Below are positions 24,751 through 32,574 of a DNA stretch of 64,000 nt, in pieces (position 1 is the stretch's first letter; the number at the start of each line of letters is the position of its first letter). A program made the position numbers and the translations under genes. The notes beneath the pieces are model-generated. The model was not told the DNA's origin. It was given only the letters and a program-made list of their open reading frames with translations, and made no database searches. This stretch comes from SIG299 sp045531955 (GTDB taxonomy: Bacteria; Bacillota; Clostridia; Lachnospirales; Lachnospiraceae), in assembly GCA_045531955.1 (NCBI GenBank), contig JAZSFC010000023.1:1-64000 (forward strand), read 5' to 3'.

Positions 24751-25195
24751 TCCCCCGCCGTCCTTAGGCTTTTCCCTAAACTTTCGCCCTGACGTTCAGC
24801 ACGTTCCCGAAGGCTCCAAGGGTAGTATAACTTCCCCTGATGGACGTTCCCGCCGGTTTAGCCATCTGTTTGAGCCGGTGGCGGAAAGTACCGTCCACGC
24901 AGATTTAAGATGTTTGGTAAGGCGCGCATGCGCATGAAGAAAAAAGGCATGTCAGGTCGCTCCGGAAACCAGTGTTTCCAAGGAGCACCTGCATGCCCTT
25001 TTTGCGTAATGAACGTCCGTAGGACGTTACCAAACATTTTAAATCAGGTACGAATCTTTCTTCTCCCTCCATCGGCGAGTTATGGTAAACCGGTGAGGAA
25101 CAGCCATCACGTCAGGGGAAGGAATGCCGGCCTTGGCAAGCCTGCGCCGGAATGTGGCTGAGTCAGAAGAAAGTTTAGGGAAAGCCCCCGGCGGG
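24751..25195. other. Highly structured intergenic element of nested inverted repeats, no ORF
   Basis: This 564-bp gap between the ApgM-like gene and rdgB holds no convincing ORF. Instead, arms from its two ends pair concentrically: 24767-24785 with 25169-25186 (18 bp, one bulge, GAAAGTTTAGGGAAA core) extended by CCCGCCG/CGGCGGG (24754-24760, 25189-25195); 24831-24840 with 25112-25121; 24853-24865 with 25082-25093 (one bulge); 24902-24920 with 25027-25045. The centre carries a multi-segment hairpin (24941-25003), AACGTCC/GGACGTT (25012-25028) and the palindrome GCGCATGCGC (24924-24933). It is visibly richer in G+C than other gaps. It could be a large structured RNA or a palindromic repeat element; I cannot match it to a known class, and the transcribed strand is unknown. 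Confidence 0.7.
24941..25003. terminator. Long central hairpin, usable as bidirectional terminator
   Basis: Paired segments AAAAAGGCATG/CATGCCCTTTTT, CAGGT/ACCTG, GCTCC/GGAGC and GGAAAC/GTTTCC (24964-24979, loop CAGT) stack into one long stem with T runs on both strands. On the minus strand it could end the threonine operon. Confidence 0.6.
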
Positions 25196-25197
25196 CA

Positions 25198-26400
25198 CTA
25201 ATCCTCCAGAAGCTTCTCAATCATTTCATAGCCGTCTTCCACCACAATGCCGCTCATCATAGCTTCCTTCTCGCTATAGAAGCCGATTCTTCTGCGCTGT
25301 CTTGTGCTATCGTACAGAAGGAATGGAATCGGGTCGGAGGAATGGGTGCGGATTTCAATTGGGGTTGGGTGGTCCGGAGTTACCAGCATTCGGTACTCAA
25401 CGCCGGAAGCATCCATCTGCTCCTTCACAACCTTAATCACGCGCTCATCTAAGAACTCGATAGCCTTTAATTTACGCTCCAGGCTGCCCTGGTGGCCCAT
25501 TTCATCCGGTGCCTCCACATGAATGTAGGCAAAGTCGTAATCGTCCTTTAACAGGGCGTCTACGGCTGCCTGAGCTTTACCTTCGTAGTTGGTATGTAAT
25601 GTGCCGTCGGCACCCTCTACTTCAATAACCTTCATTTCTGCACCGACTGCGATACCCTTAAGCAAGTCTACTGCAGAAATCATAACACCCTTCTTGCCGG
25701 TCTTCTCATAGAAAGAAGTTAAGCATGGCTTGGTGCCTGCCCCCCAGAACCAAAGGGAATTCGCTTTATTTAATCCCTTTTCCGCACGGGCAACATTTAA
25801 CGGATGATTATTTAAAATATCGTAGCTCTTCTTCATCATTTCATAAAGAGCTTCTTCCTTAGGAAGATAAGAGCCAATCACCTTTCCTAAAATATCATGA
25901 GGCGGTGTTAACGGTACAACAGAGCCCTTATCCCAAATGGTCAGATGACGATAACTGGTTCCTACATAAAACTTGTAAATATCACTTTCTAATTCCTTAC
26001 GTACTGCCTCGAGCAACACAGCGGCATCCTCGGTACTGATTTCGGAAGAGCTGTGGTCAATAATGGTCTTTTCTTCATATGGCAAATCATCATCGGAAAC
26101 AGTAACAATGTTGCAACGCAGAGCCACATCGGTTTCCTTCATATCTACACCGATGCTGAGTGCTTCTAACGGAGAACGTCCGGTATAATAAAGTCTTGGG
26201 TTATAACCAAGCACTGCCAGGTTTGCGGTGTCACTGCCCGGGCTCATGCCTTCCGGAATGGTGTGGGCAAGACCTACAATGCCCTTGCCTGCCATTTCAT
26301 CCATGACCGGAGTATTTGCTGCCTCTAAAGGTGTTTTTCCATTTAACTCTTCAATCGGACGATCTGCCATGCCGTCGCCAAGAACTACAATATACTTCAT
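25198..26400 (-). CDS. ApgM-family phosphoglycerate-mutase homologue, probable homoserine kinase analogue
   Basis: A 400-residue member of the alkaline-phosphatase superfamily, cofactor-independent phosphoglycerate mutase of the archaeal type. N-terminal metal site VVLGDGMADRPIEELNGKTPLEAA; nucleophile Ser in GMSPGSDTANLAVLGY (about residues 51-66); TGRSPLEALSIG; C-terminal LVTPDHPTPIEIRTHS with metal-binding D and H. It lies 4 nt after hom in the order ACT protein - hom - this gene. Comparative genomics and fitness work in Bacteroides have linked this family, when clustered with threonine genes, to homoserine phosphorylation in place of ThrB. I therefore favour homoserine kinase activity over glycolysis; the sequence alone does not prove it. 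Confidence 0.8.
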   Translation of the reverse strand: MKYIVVLGDGMADRPIEELNGKTPLEAANTPVMDEMAGKGIVGLAHTIPEGMSPGSDTANLAVLGYNPRLYYTGRSPLEALSIGVDMKETDVALRCNIVTVSDDDLPYEEKTIIDHSSSEISTEDAAVLLEAVRKELESDIYKFYVGTSYRHLTIWDKGSVVPLTPPHDILGKVIGSYLPKEEALYEMMKKSYDILNNHPLNVARAEKGLNKANSLWFWGAGTKPCLTSFYEKTGKKGVMISAVDLLKGIAVGAEMKVIEVEGADGTLHTNYEGKAQAAVDALLKDDYDFAYIHVEAPDEMGHQGSLERKLKAIEFLDERVIKVVKEQMDASGVEYRMLVTPDHPTPIEIRTHSSDPIPFLLYDSTRQRRRIGFYSEKEAMMSGIVVEDGYEMIEKLLED

Positions 26401-26404
26401 GTTA

Positions 26405-27610
26405 TTATGCCTCCCACTCGGTGCGAATTCTATTAAGTACAGTCATGCAGGCTGCTTTTTCTTCAAACACTTTTTCTGTCATCTTCTTTGTTACAAATGC
26501 AAATTCTCCGGATACATTTGCAGAAACTTCTGCGATATCGCCGAATACTTCCTTTGCCTTTGCTTCATCTGCTGCAGGCACACGTACAAAGAATGAATTT
26601 TCCATTTCATCATGATTTGCCGGTTCCAGCTTCTTGTTGCTCCAAATGGTCACAATGTTCTGATTCTGGTGCTTTGCTACTTCAATGACATCCGCAACAA
26701 CTGCACTGGCTGTCGGAAGCTTACCTGCACCGCTACCATAGAACATAACCTCGCCAAGAGTATTACCCTTAACCAAAATACTGTTGAACACGCCTCTGAC
26801 ACTATAAAGAGGATTTTCTTCCTTAATCATCTTTGGTGCTACCATCGCATAGAAATTGCCATCTTCCATCTTACCCTGGGCAAGAAGCTTGATTTCTGCA
26901 CCAAGAACCTCGGCATACTTGAAATCAGTATCGGTAATCTTTGTGATACCCTCCATGTAGATATCCTCAAAATCTACCTGCTTTCCGTAGGACAGGGAAG
27001 CCAAAATAGCAAGCTTACGTCCTGCATCGTGGCCTTCCACATCTGCCTCCGGATTACGTTCTGCATATCCTAAATCCTGAGCTTCCTTTAAAGCAGCCTC
27101 AAAGGTTGCGCCTTCACGGCTCATCTTTGTTAAAATATAGTTTGTGGTACCGTTTACAATACCATTAATTTCTAAAATCTGTTCAGAAGTCAAACACTCA
27201 TTGAGCGGACGGATAATCGGAATGCCGCCGCCGACACTTGCTTCAAACAAAAAGTTAATCTTCTTCTGACGTGCAATTTCCAAAAGTTCCGCGCCGTGCT
27301 TTGCCACCAGGGCCTTGTTGGAAGTACAGACACTCTTACCACGAAGCAGACATTCCTTTACATAAGAATACGCCGGCTCTGTACCACCCATAGTTTCTAC
27401 TACACAGCCAACTTCTTCATCTTCTGCAATAGTTGCAAAATCATGAACCAAAATTTCCTCAATAGGATTCCCCGGAAAATCTCTCAGATCCAACACATAC
27501 TTTACATAAATTTCCTCTCCGGCACGTTTTGCAATACTCTCCTGATTTGTTTCCAGCACTTCAACCACACCGGAACCGATAGTGCCATAACCTAAAACTG
27601 CTATTTTCAT
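26405..27610 (-). CDS. hom: Homoserine dehydrogenase
   Basis: A 401-residue protein. The NAD(P)-binding motif GYGTIGSGVVEVLE is at residues 7-20; the catalytic domain has NKALVAKHGAEL, FEASVGGGIPIIRPL, and GIVNGTTNYILTKM (about 148-161), then GRKLAILASLSYG. A short C-terminal regulatory ACT-like region follows (about 325-400), shorter than in many Bacillota enzymes. It reduces aspartate semialdehyde to homoserine for threonine and methionine synthesis. AGGAGG site before ATG 27610. Middle gene of a three-gene threonine operon. Confidence 0.96.
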   Translation of the reverse strand: MKIAVLGYGTIGSGVVEVLETNQESIAKRAGEEIYVKYVLDLRDFPGNPIEEILVHDFATIAEDEEVGCVVETMGGTEPAYSYVKECLLRGKSVCTSNKALVAKHGAELLEIARQKKINFLFEASVGGGIPIIRPLNECLTSEQILEINGIVNGTTNYILTKMSREGATFEAALKEAQDLGYAERNPEADVEGHDAGRKLAILASLSYGKQVDFEDIYMEGITKITDTDFKYAEVLGAEIKLLAQGKMEDGNFYAMVAPKMIKEENPLYSVRGVFNSILVKGNTLGEVMFYGSGAGKLPTASAVVADVIEVAKHQNQNIVTIWSNKKLEPANHDEMENSFFVRVPAADEAKAKEVFGDIAEVSANVSGEFAFVTKKMTEKVFEEKAACMTVLNRIRTEWEA

Positions 27611-27637
27611 AAAGTCCTCCTGGTTTGTCTCCGAAAA

Positions 27638-28081
27638 TTATTCGAAGCCTAATATTTTCAAATAATGAATACCGTCTACCGACTCCAAGCGTCGCATCAT
27701 GCTCTCGGTATCTTCGGTTTCCGGTTGGATTTCCACACTAAGTGTAATGGAAGCAATTCCTCCTGTAGGAATCGCCTGGTGAATCGTAAGAACATTTGCT
27801 TTTGCGCTTGCTAAAACACCAAGCACGTTAGATAACAGCCCCGGTTTATCATCTAACTGAAGCATAAAGGTCAACGTCCGCCCTCTGGTATTATCATGAA
27901 ACGGAAATATATCATCTTTATATTTGTAAAAAGAACTCCGGCTGATATCCACCTGCTCGGTAGCCTCCTGTACTGTCATGGCACGTTCAGAGTCCAGCAA
28001 CCGCTTTGCCTCTACTACCTTCAACAGAACTTCCGGAACGGCTCTTTTCTTTACAATGAAGAAGCTGTCATCATCCATCAT
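27638..28081 (-). CDS. ACT domain protein (PheB-like/UPF0735)
   Basis: A 147-residue protein with a short N-terminal DNA-binding-like helical part (TVQEATEQVDISRSSFYKYKDDIFPF, about residues 36-61) and a C-terminal ACT domain (LTFMLQLDDKPGLLSNVLGVLASAKANVLTIHQ, about 70-102). These proteins are found beside hom or pheA genes and are thought to be amino-acid-responsive regulators, though direct evidence is thin. It is the first gene of the threonine operon, 27 nt before hom. Confidence 0.88.
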   Translation of the reverse strand: MMDDDSFFIVKKRAVPEVLLKVVEAKRLLDSERAMTVQEATEQVDISRSSFYKYKDDIFPFHDNTRGRTLTFMLQLDDKPGLLSNVLGVLASAKANVLTIHQAIPTGGIASITLSVEIQPETEDTESMMRRLESVDGIHYLKILGFE

Positions 28082-28153
28082 TACAGGTATCCTTTCGCTT
28101 ATTTACAGTGGCAAAGTGTACGCATAACAAATACACTTGTCCGTATGCGGACT

Positions 28154-28182
28154 ATCTTACCACATTCTTTCCACGATTTCAA
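28154..28182 (-). promoter_or_regulatory. Promoter of the ACT-hom-apgM operon
   Basis: On the minus strand TTGAAA (28182-28177), 17-bp spacer, TAAGAT (28159-28154). A small hairpin GTCCG-CATA-CGGAC follows at the start of the transcript. Confidence 0.6.
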
Positions 28183-28192
28183 GGCTAAAAAG

Positions 28193-28224
28193 AAAAAAGA
28201 TTAGAAAAAATTCTAATCTTTTTT
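28193..28224. terminator. Terminator downstream of ctp
   Basis: A perfect 14-bp stem AAAAAAGATTAGAA/TTCTAATCTTTTTT with an AAAA loop, 7 bp after the protease stop; symmetric T runs on both strands. Confidence 0.9.
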
Positions 28225-28230
28225 CCTGAT

Positions 28231-29625
28231 TTATTTAATTTCGTTTAAAATTGCAGAAATAGCTACTTCTAACTGGTTATCCTGATCATGCGGAATAACT
28301 ACCATCTGCTTTAACTCTTCCTTAAGTTCCACTTCCATGTCCGGAACCACACCAACTCCATGAATGCAAACACCTCTTGGGGTAAAATAACTGGCTACTG
28401 TAATTTTTACAGCAGTACCATCGGTTAACGGTAAAATACTCTGTACAATGCCCTTTCCGAAACTGGTGGTTCCGACAATGTTTGCAGCTTCATAATCCTG
28501 CATAGCTGCAGCAAAGATTTCTGCCGCACTGGCACTGTTACCATTAATAATTACAGACATCGGAAGTTCAAGAACACTCTTATCTGTACCTTTATACTCA
28601 TCACGATTGCCGTATTTATCTTCGGTATAAACAATCATTCCTTCCGGAAGAACATAATCCAGCATCTCTACCACTGCATCCAAAAGGCCACCCGGATTAT
28701 CACGTAAATCAATTACCAAGCCCTTCATACCCTGCTTCTTTAAGTCCTCAACCGCTTCCTTAAACTGCTTTGGTGTAGGCTCATCAAAGCTGGAAATAAG
28801 AATATATCCGATGTTATTGTCTAACATTTCATATTCAATAGTTTCAATGGTAATCTGTGCTCTCGTAATCAGCAACTCTACCGGTTCGGATTCACCGTCA
28901 CGGATTACGGTTACTTTAACCTGCGTACCCTCCGGACCTTTCATCATGGCAACTACATTGTCGATTTCCATTCCGGTAACATCTACATCATCAACCATAT
29001 AAATGATATCTCCCGGAAGCATTCCGGCCTTATAAGCAGGACCATCTACATATGGTTTTACAATAGTAATATACATGGTTTTCAAATTTTGCTGAACCAC
29101 AGCACCGATACCGTAATACGTACCGCTTGTGGATTCCATTAAAGCATCAAATTCTTCCTCTGTATAATAACAGGTATATGGGTCACCCAGGCCCTCAAGC
29201 AAACCTTTGTATGCTCCGATACGCATGTCTTCTACAGAAATGTCATTCATATAATACTGATCCACTAAGGTTGCCAGCAATTCCATCTTTGCTTTAAAAT
29301 ACTCAGACATTAAATCTTCTTCTGCTGCTGATGGCTTCTTCGGTTCTTCCTTTTTGGCATCTTCCTCTTGTGTATCGTTCTTTGCTACATCCTCTTTTTC
29401 TTCAGTCTTCGTATCAGTGCTTTCCGATACGATATCCTGTACCTGCTCCTTAATTTCATCCTCTTTTACTTCCGGAATACCCTGGTCTTTTTCTAATTCC
29501 GGTAAAACATTCTGCTGTACATTTTCCGGCATCATATTCTTCATCATTAACGCACAGCCACCCATTCCCATCAGCATGGTCAAAAGCAGTGACAAGCACA
29601 TTACTTTTTTGAGATTTTTCTTCAT
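28231..29625 (-). CDS. Carboxyl-terminal processing protease (S41, CtpA-like)
   Basis: A 464-residue exported protease. An N-terminal hydrophobic segment (MCLSLLLTMLMGMGGC) could be a signal anchor or a weak lipobox. A long charged linker follows (about residues 35-110), then the PDZ domain (YYGIGAVVQQ... YKAGMLPGDIIYMVDDVDVTGM, about 170-245) and the S41 catalytic domain with GNSASAAEIFAAAMQD (nucleophile Ser, about residue 360) and GTTSFGKGIVQSI (general-base Lys, about 387). It starts 13 nt after ftsX and is probably the last gene of ftsE-ftsX-ctp. The partnership suggests trimming of a cell-wall hydrolase or its regulator at the membrane. Confidence 0.93.
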   Translation of the reverse strand: MKKNLKKVMCLSLLLTMLMGMGGCALMMKNMMPENVQQNVLPELEKDQGIPEVKEDEIKEQVQDIVSESTDTKTEEKEDVAKNDTQEEDAKKEEPKKPSAAEEDLMSEYFKAKMELLATLVDQYYMNDISVEDMRIGAYKGLLEGLGDPYTCYYTEEEFDALMESTSGTYYGIGAVVQQNLKTMYITIVKPYVDGPAYKAGMLPGDIIYMVDDVDVTGMEIDNVVAMMKGPEGTQVKVTVIRDGESEPVELLITRAQITIETIEYEMLDNNIGYILISSFDEPTPKQFKEAVEDLKKQGMKGLVIDLRDNPGGLLDAVVEMLDYVLPEGMIVYTEDKYGNRDEYKGTDKSVLELPMSVIINGNSASAAEIFAAAMQDYEAANIVGTTSFGKGIVQSILPLTDGTAVKITVASYFTPRGVCIHGVGVVPDMEVELKEELKQMVVIPHDQDNQLEVAISAILNEIK

Positions 29626-29638
29626 TTTATTTTCCTCC

Positions 29639-30559
29639 TTAATGCTGCAACTCTATTTTCCTGATTTGCCGTTTTGCAGTCATCTGACTGGCAATAATAC
29701 CGATACCAAGGCTGAACACTAACGCCAACGGGATAAACTGCTGCATAATTTTTGTTCTGTCAATAAAATTCATAGCAGTGAATACAGAATCAAACTGCTC
29801 TTTCAAAGTACGGATTACTTCACCGTAGACCAAATATAAAATTCCAATCGGAAGAACAGATCCTAAAAGGCCTATAATCGCACCCTCTACTACAAACGGT
29901 GCCCGGATAAAGAAATCCGTTGCTCCAATAATACTCATAATAGATATCTCTTCCCGGCGTACATTAATACCGGTAGAAATTGTTGTCCGGATTAAAAATA
30001 CTGCAACTGCGACTAAAATAGCAATCAAGCCAATGGAAATAACCCATAGCAGTGTTTTTATTCCTTCAAAACTTTCTGCAATAGATTCCGAATGATTTAC
30101 CTTACGGACATTCTCCAAAGATTCCACATGACGTACCAAAAGCTTCTGCATGGAAACATCACTTAACGAAACTTCCAATGAGGCAGAATCCGCTAACGGA
30201 TTATCACTTCCAAACGTTGCCGATAGTTCTTCATTCAGACTCTCTGCTTTATAGTTTTCCCAAGCCTCATCTGCAGATATATAGACAACATCTGCCACTT
30301 CCGCCCTCATCCGGATATTTTCCCGTATTTCCAAAATTCTCTCTTCTGTGGTTCCATCCTCGAAAAAAACCGTAATTCCTACTAAGGATTCTGCAGACTC
30401 TACTGCCATATTAAAATTTGCAATTACAAAATAAAAAACACCGAGTAAAAGAAGGCATGCCGTTATGGTTCCTGCCGAAGCAAGAGAGTAAATTCTGTTT
30501 TTCCAAATGCTACGGATTCCCTGCCCGATGCAATAAAACAATGTCCTAATTTTTCGCAT
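29639..30559 (-). CDS. ftsX: Cell division ABC transporter permease FtsX
   Basis: A 306-residue protein with the FtsX layout: one N-terminal membrane segment after RSIWKNRIYSLASAGTITA, a large extracytoplasmic loop (about residues 50-165), then three C-terminal segments, with INVRREEISIMSIIGATDFFIRAPFVVEG (cut to its core) in the coupling region. I start at ATG 30559, which has GGGAAGG 7 nt upstream and overlaps ftsE by 14 nt. FtsX transmits ATP-driven motion of FtsE to murein hydrolases outside the membrane. The expected M23 or PcsB-type hydrolase is not adjacent. Confidence 0.94.
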   Translation of the reverse strand: MRKIRTLFYCIGQGIRSIWKNRIYSLASAGTITACLLLLGVFYFVIANFNMAVESAESLVGITVFFEDGTTEERILEIRENIRMRAEVADVVYISADEAWENYKAESLNEELSATFGSDNPLADSASLEVSLSDVSMQKLLVRHVESLENVRKVNHSESIAESFEGIKTLLWVISIGLIAILVAVAVFLIRTTISTGINVRREEISIMSIIGATDFFIRAPFVVEGAIIGLLGSVLPIGILYLVYGEVIRTLKEQFDSVFTAMNFIDRTKIMQQFIPLALVFSLGIGIIASQMTAKRQIRKIELQH

Positions 30560-31286
30560 ACCGGTACCTTCCCTTTTCTTCGTCACTGATTACCCTGCCG
30601 TTCCGTAAGGTAATTACCCGCTTTTGCATACTGTCTACTACTTCCTGGTTATGGGTTACTACCACAACCGTAGTTCCCCGTTTATTAATGTCCTCTAACA
30701 GGCTCATAATTTCCCAGGAATTCTTAGGGTCTAAATTTCCCGTTGGCTCGTCTGCCAATAAAATTACAGGATTATTAACCAGCGCTCTTGCCAGCGCTAC
30801 ACGCTGCTGTTGTCCTCCTGACAGTTCATTCGGAAATGCCTTTACCTTATCCGATAAGCCTACCAACGAAAGCATCTTAGGTACCTGTCGCTTTATCAGC
30901 CGTTCCGGAGCCTCCACCACACGCTGCGCAAAGGCCACATTATCGTATACATTTCTGTCTTTTAGCAAACGGAAGTCCTGAAATACCACACCGATACTGC
31001 GACGGTATTTACTTACCTGATATTTTCGCAGACGGCCGATTTCCCGGCCAGCCACAAATACTTTACCCTTGGATGGCAAAATTTCTTTTAACATAAGTCG
31101 GATTAACGTGGACTTACCGGAGCCGCTACTACCGACAATAAATACAAATTCTCCCTTGTATATGCGGATATTGATATCTTCAATGGCCGCAATACCTTTT
31201 TGATATTCCTTTGATACATGTTCAAAAGAAATCACCGGCGCTTCAATTTTACTCATCTCTTTATTAATATCAAAATCTGCTGCCAT
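30546..31286 (-). CDS. ftsE: Cell division ABC transporter ATPase FtsE
   Basis: A 246-residue ABC ATPase: Walker A VGSSGSGKSTL (about residues 51-61), Q-loop GVVFQDFRLL, signature LSGGQQQRVALARALV (about 153-168), Walker B VILLADEPTGNLD, H-loop VVVTHNQ. It has a 15-residue N-terminal extension before the usual FtsE start (VISFEHVSKEY). The GGAGAG site supports ATG 31286. With FtsX it controls peptidoglycan hydrolysis in division, and in Bacillus also at sporulation onset. Confidence 0.95.
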   Translation of the reverse strand: MAADFDINKEMSKIEAPVISFEHVSKEYQKGIAAIEDINIRIYKGEFVFIVGSSGSGKSTLIRLMLKEILPSKGKVFVAGREIGRLRKYQVSKYRRSIGVVFQDFRLLKDRNVYDNVAFAQRVVEAPERLIKRQVPKMLSLVGLSDKVKAFPNELSGGQQQRVALARALVNNPVILLADEPTGNLDPKNSWEIMSLLEDINKRGTTVVVVTHNQEVVDSMQKRVITLRNGRVISDEEKGRYRYAKN

Positions 31287-31328
31287 ATATTCTCTCCACC
31301 CAAAATATTATTGTCTGCAAATAATTTA

Positions 31329-31356
31329 CTATTAAATTATGTTGATTTCATGTCAA
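31329..31356 (-). promoter_or_regulatory. ftsEX promoter overlapping an upstream terminator
   Basis: On the minus strand TTGACA (31356-31351), 16-bp spacer, TAATAG (31334-31329). The TTGACA directly continues the T run of the cdaR terminator. Confidence 0.55.
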
Positions 31357-31358
31357 AA

Positions 31359-31380
31359 AAGGCTGCCTTCCGGCAGCCTT
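31359..31380. terminator. cdaR terminator
   Basis: A 9-bp perfect stem AAGGCTGCC/GGCAGCCTT with a TTCC loop; the minus-strand copy is followed by a T6 run. Confidence 0.88.
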
Positions 31381-31387
31381 TTCATGT

Positions 31388-32473
31388 TTATTCTGCGTTC
31401 TCCATGTATGTCATGTACTTTACAACCATAAGTGCAATCTTGAAGGTAATAGCGTCTTCGAAGACACGTAAGTCAAGATTAGTGGTCTTCTGCAGCTTAT
31501 CCAGGCGATATACCAGTGTATTTCTATGAATATATAACTGTCTGGATGTTTCGGAAACATTCAGGCTGTTTTCGAAAAATTTGTTGATGGTTACCAAAGT
31601 TTCTTCATCAAACTCATCTAAAGACTTGCCGTCAAAAATTTCTTTGATAAACATCTTACAAAGAGACATCGGAAGCTGATAAATCAGACGACCGATACCA
31701 AGATTGGAATAAGCCACCACATTTCTATCACTGTAGAAGATTTTTCCTACATCCAATGCCATCTTTGCTTCCTTGAAGGATCGGGAAACATCACGGATTT
31801 CATTTACAATAGTACCGTACGCCACATTTACTTTTGTCATAGCCTCGGTATTTAACATATCTAAAATAACCTTGGCTGTTTTGTTTAAATCTTCGTAGGT
31901 TTCATTCGCCTTTAATTCTTTAACCAGAATGATATTCTTTTCATCTACTGCAGTAATGAAATCTTTAGTTTTTCCGGCAAACAGGCTGCGGACTGTTTCT
32001 AAAGCATTGCTGTCCTTATCATTTTTTGTTTCGATAAGGAATACTACACGTCTTGCCTCTGTTTCAATATGAAGCTTTTTTGCACGGTTATAAATATCAA
32101 CCAAAAGAAGATTGTCTAATAACAGGTTCTTAATGAAGTTATCCTTGTCATAGCGCTCCTTATAAGCCACCAGAAGATTCTGGATTTGGAAAGCAGCCAG
32201 TTTACCGACCATATAAACGTCGTCACTGTCTCCTCTGGCCAAGAGAACATACTCCAGCTGATGTTCATCAAACACCTTAAAGAACTGGAAGCCCTGCAAC
32301 ACCTGACTGTCTGCCGGGGAATCCACAAAGGCAAGTACTGCATTTTCATATACTTCTGCATTTGGAATAGTGGATGCCAACACCTTGCCCTCTGTGTCTA
32401 ATACACAAATGTCAATTCTTGTGATTGTCTTTAAACCTTCAATTGTACTTTGTAAAATCTGATTGGATATCAT
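31388..32473 (-). CDS. CdaR/PucR family sugar diacid-type transcriptional regulator
   Basis: A 361-residue protein. Residues about 1-130 are the diacid-recognition domain (LQSTIEGLKTITRIDICVLDTEGKVLAST). A middle GGDEF-like regulator region of the CdaR type follows. The C-terminal PucR helix-turn-helix is NVSETSRQLYIHRNTLVYRLDKLQKTT (about 311-337). CdaR controls glycerate or glucarate use in E. coli, but in Clostridia the effector is generally unknown. It is monocistronic. The fused ABC exporter gene lies upstream in the same direction, about 100 bp away. Confidence 0.9.
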   Translation of the reverse strand: MISNQILQSTIEGLKTITRIDICVLDTEGKVLASTIPNAEVYENAVLAFVDSPADSQVLQGFQFFKVFDEHQLEYVLLARGDSDDVYMVGKLAAFQIQNLLVAYKERYDKDNFIKNLLLDNLLLVDIYNRAKKLHIETEARRVVFLIETKNDKDSNALETVRSLFAGKTKDFITAVDEKNIILVKELKANETYEDLNKTAKVILDMLNTEAMTKVNVAYGTIVNEIRDVSRSFKEAKMALDVGKIFYSDRNVVAYSNLGIGRLIYQLPMSLCKMFIKEIFDGKSLDEFDEETLVTINKFFENSLNVSETSRQLYIHRNTLVYRLDKLQKTTNLDLRVFEDAITFKIALMVVKYMTYMENAE

Positions 32474-32574
32474 AAACCCTTTTACCTCACATTCTGTGCC
32501 CCAAAAGTATCACTTGTACATAATTCTGCACTTTGATTCAGTATATCACAAAAACAAACAAAATTCAAGAATTC

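Noticed and set aside
24751..25195. Group II intron, RNase P RNA, tmRNA or 6S RNA
   Set aside because: No domain V hairpin with the AGC triad, no RNase P core (GAGGAAAGTCC or ACAGNA), no tag reading frame and no single long 6S-type bubble could be found by eye. An Rfam scan would be decisive.
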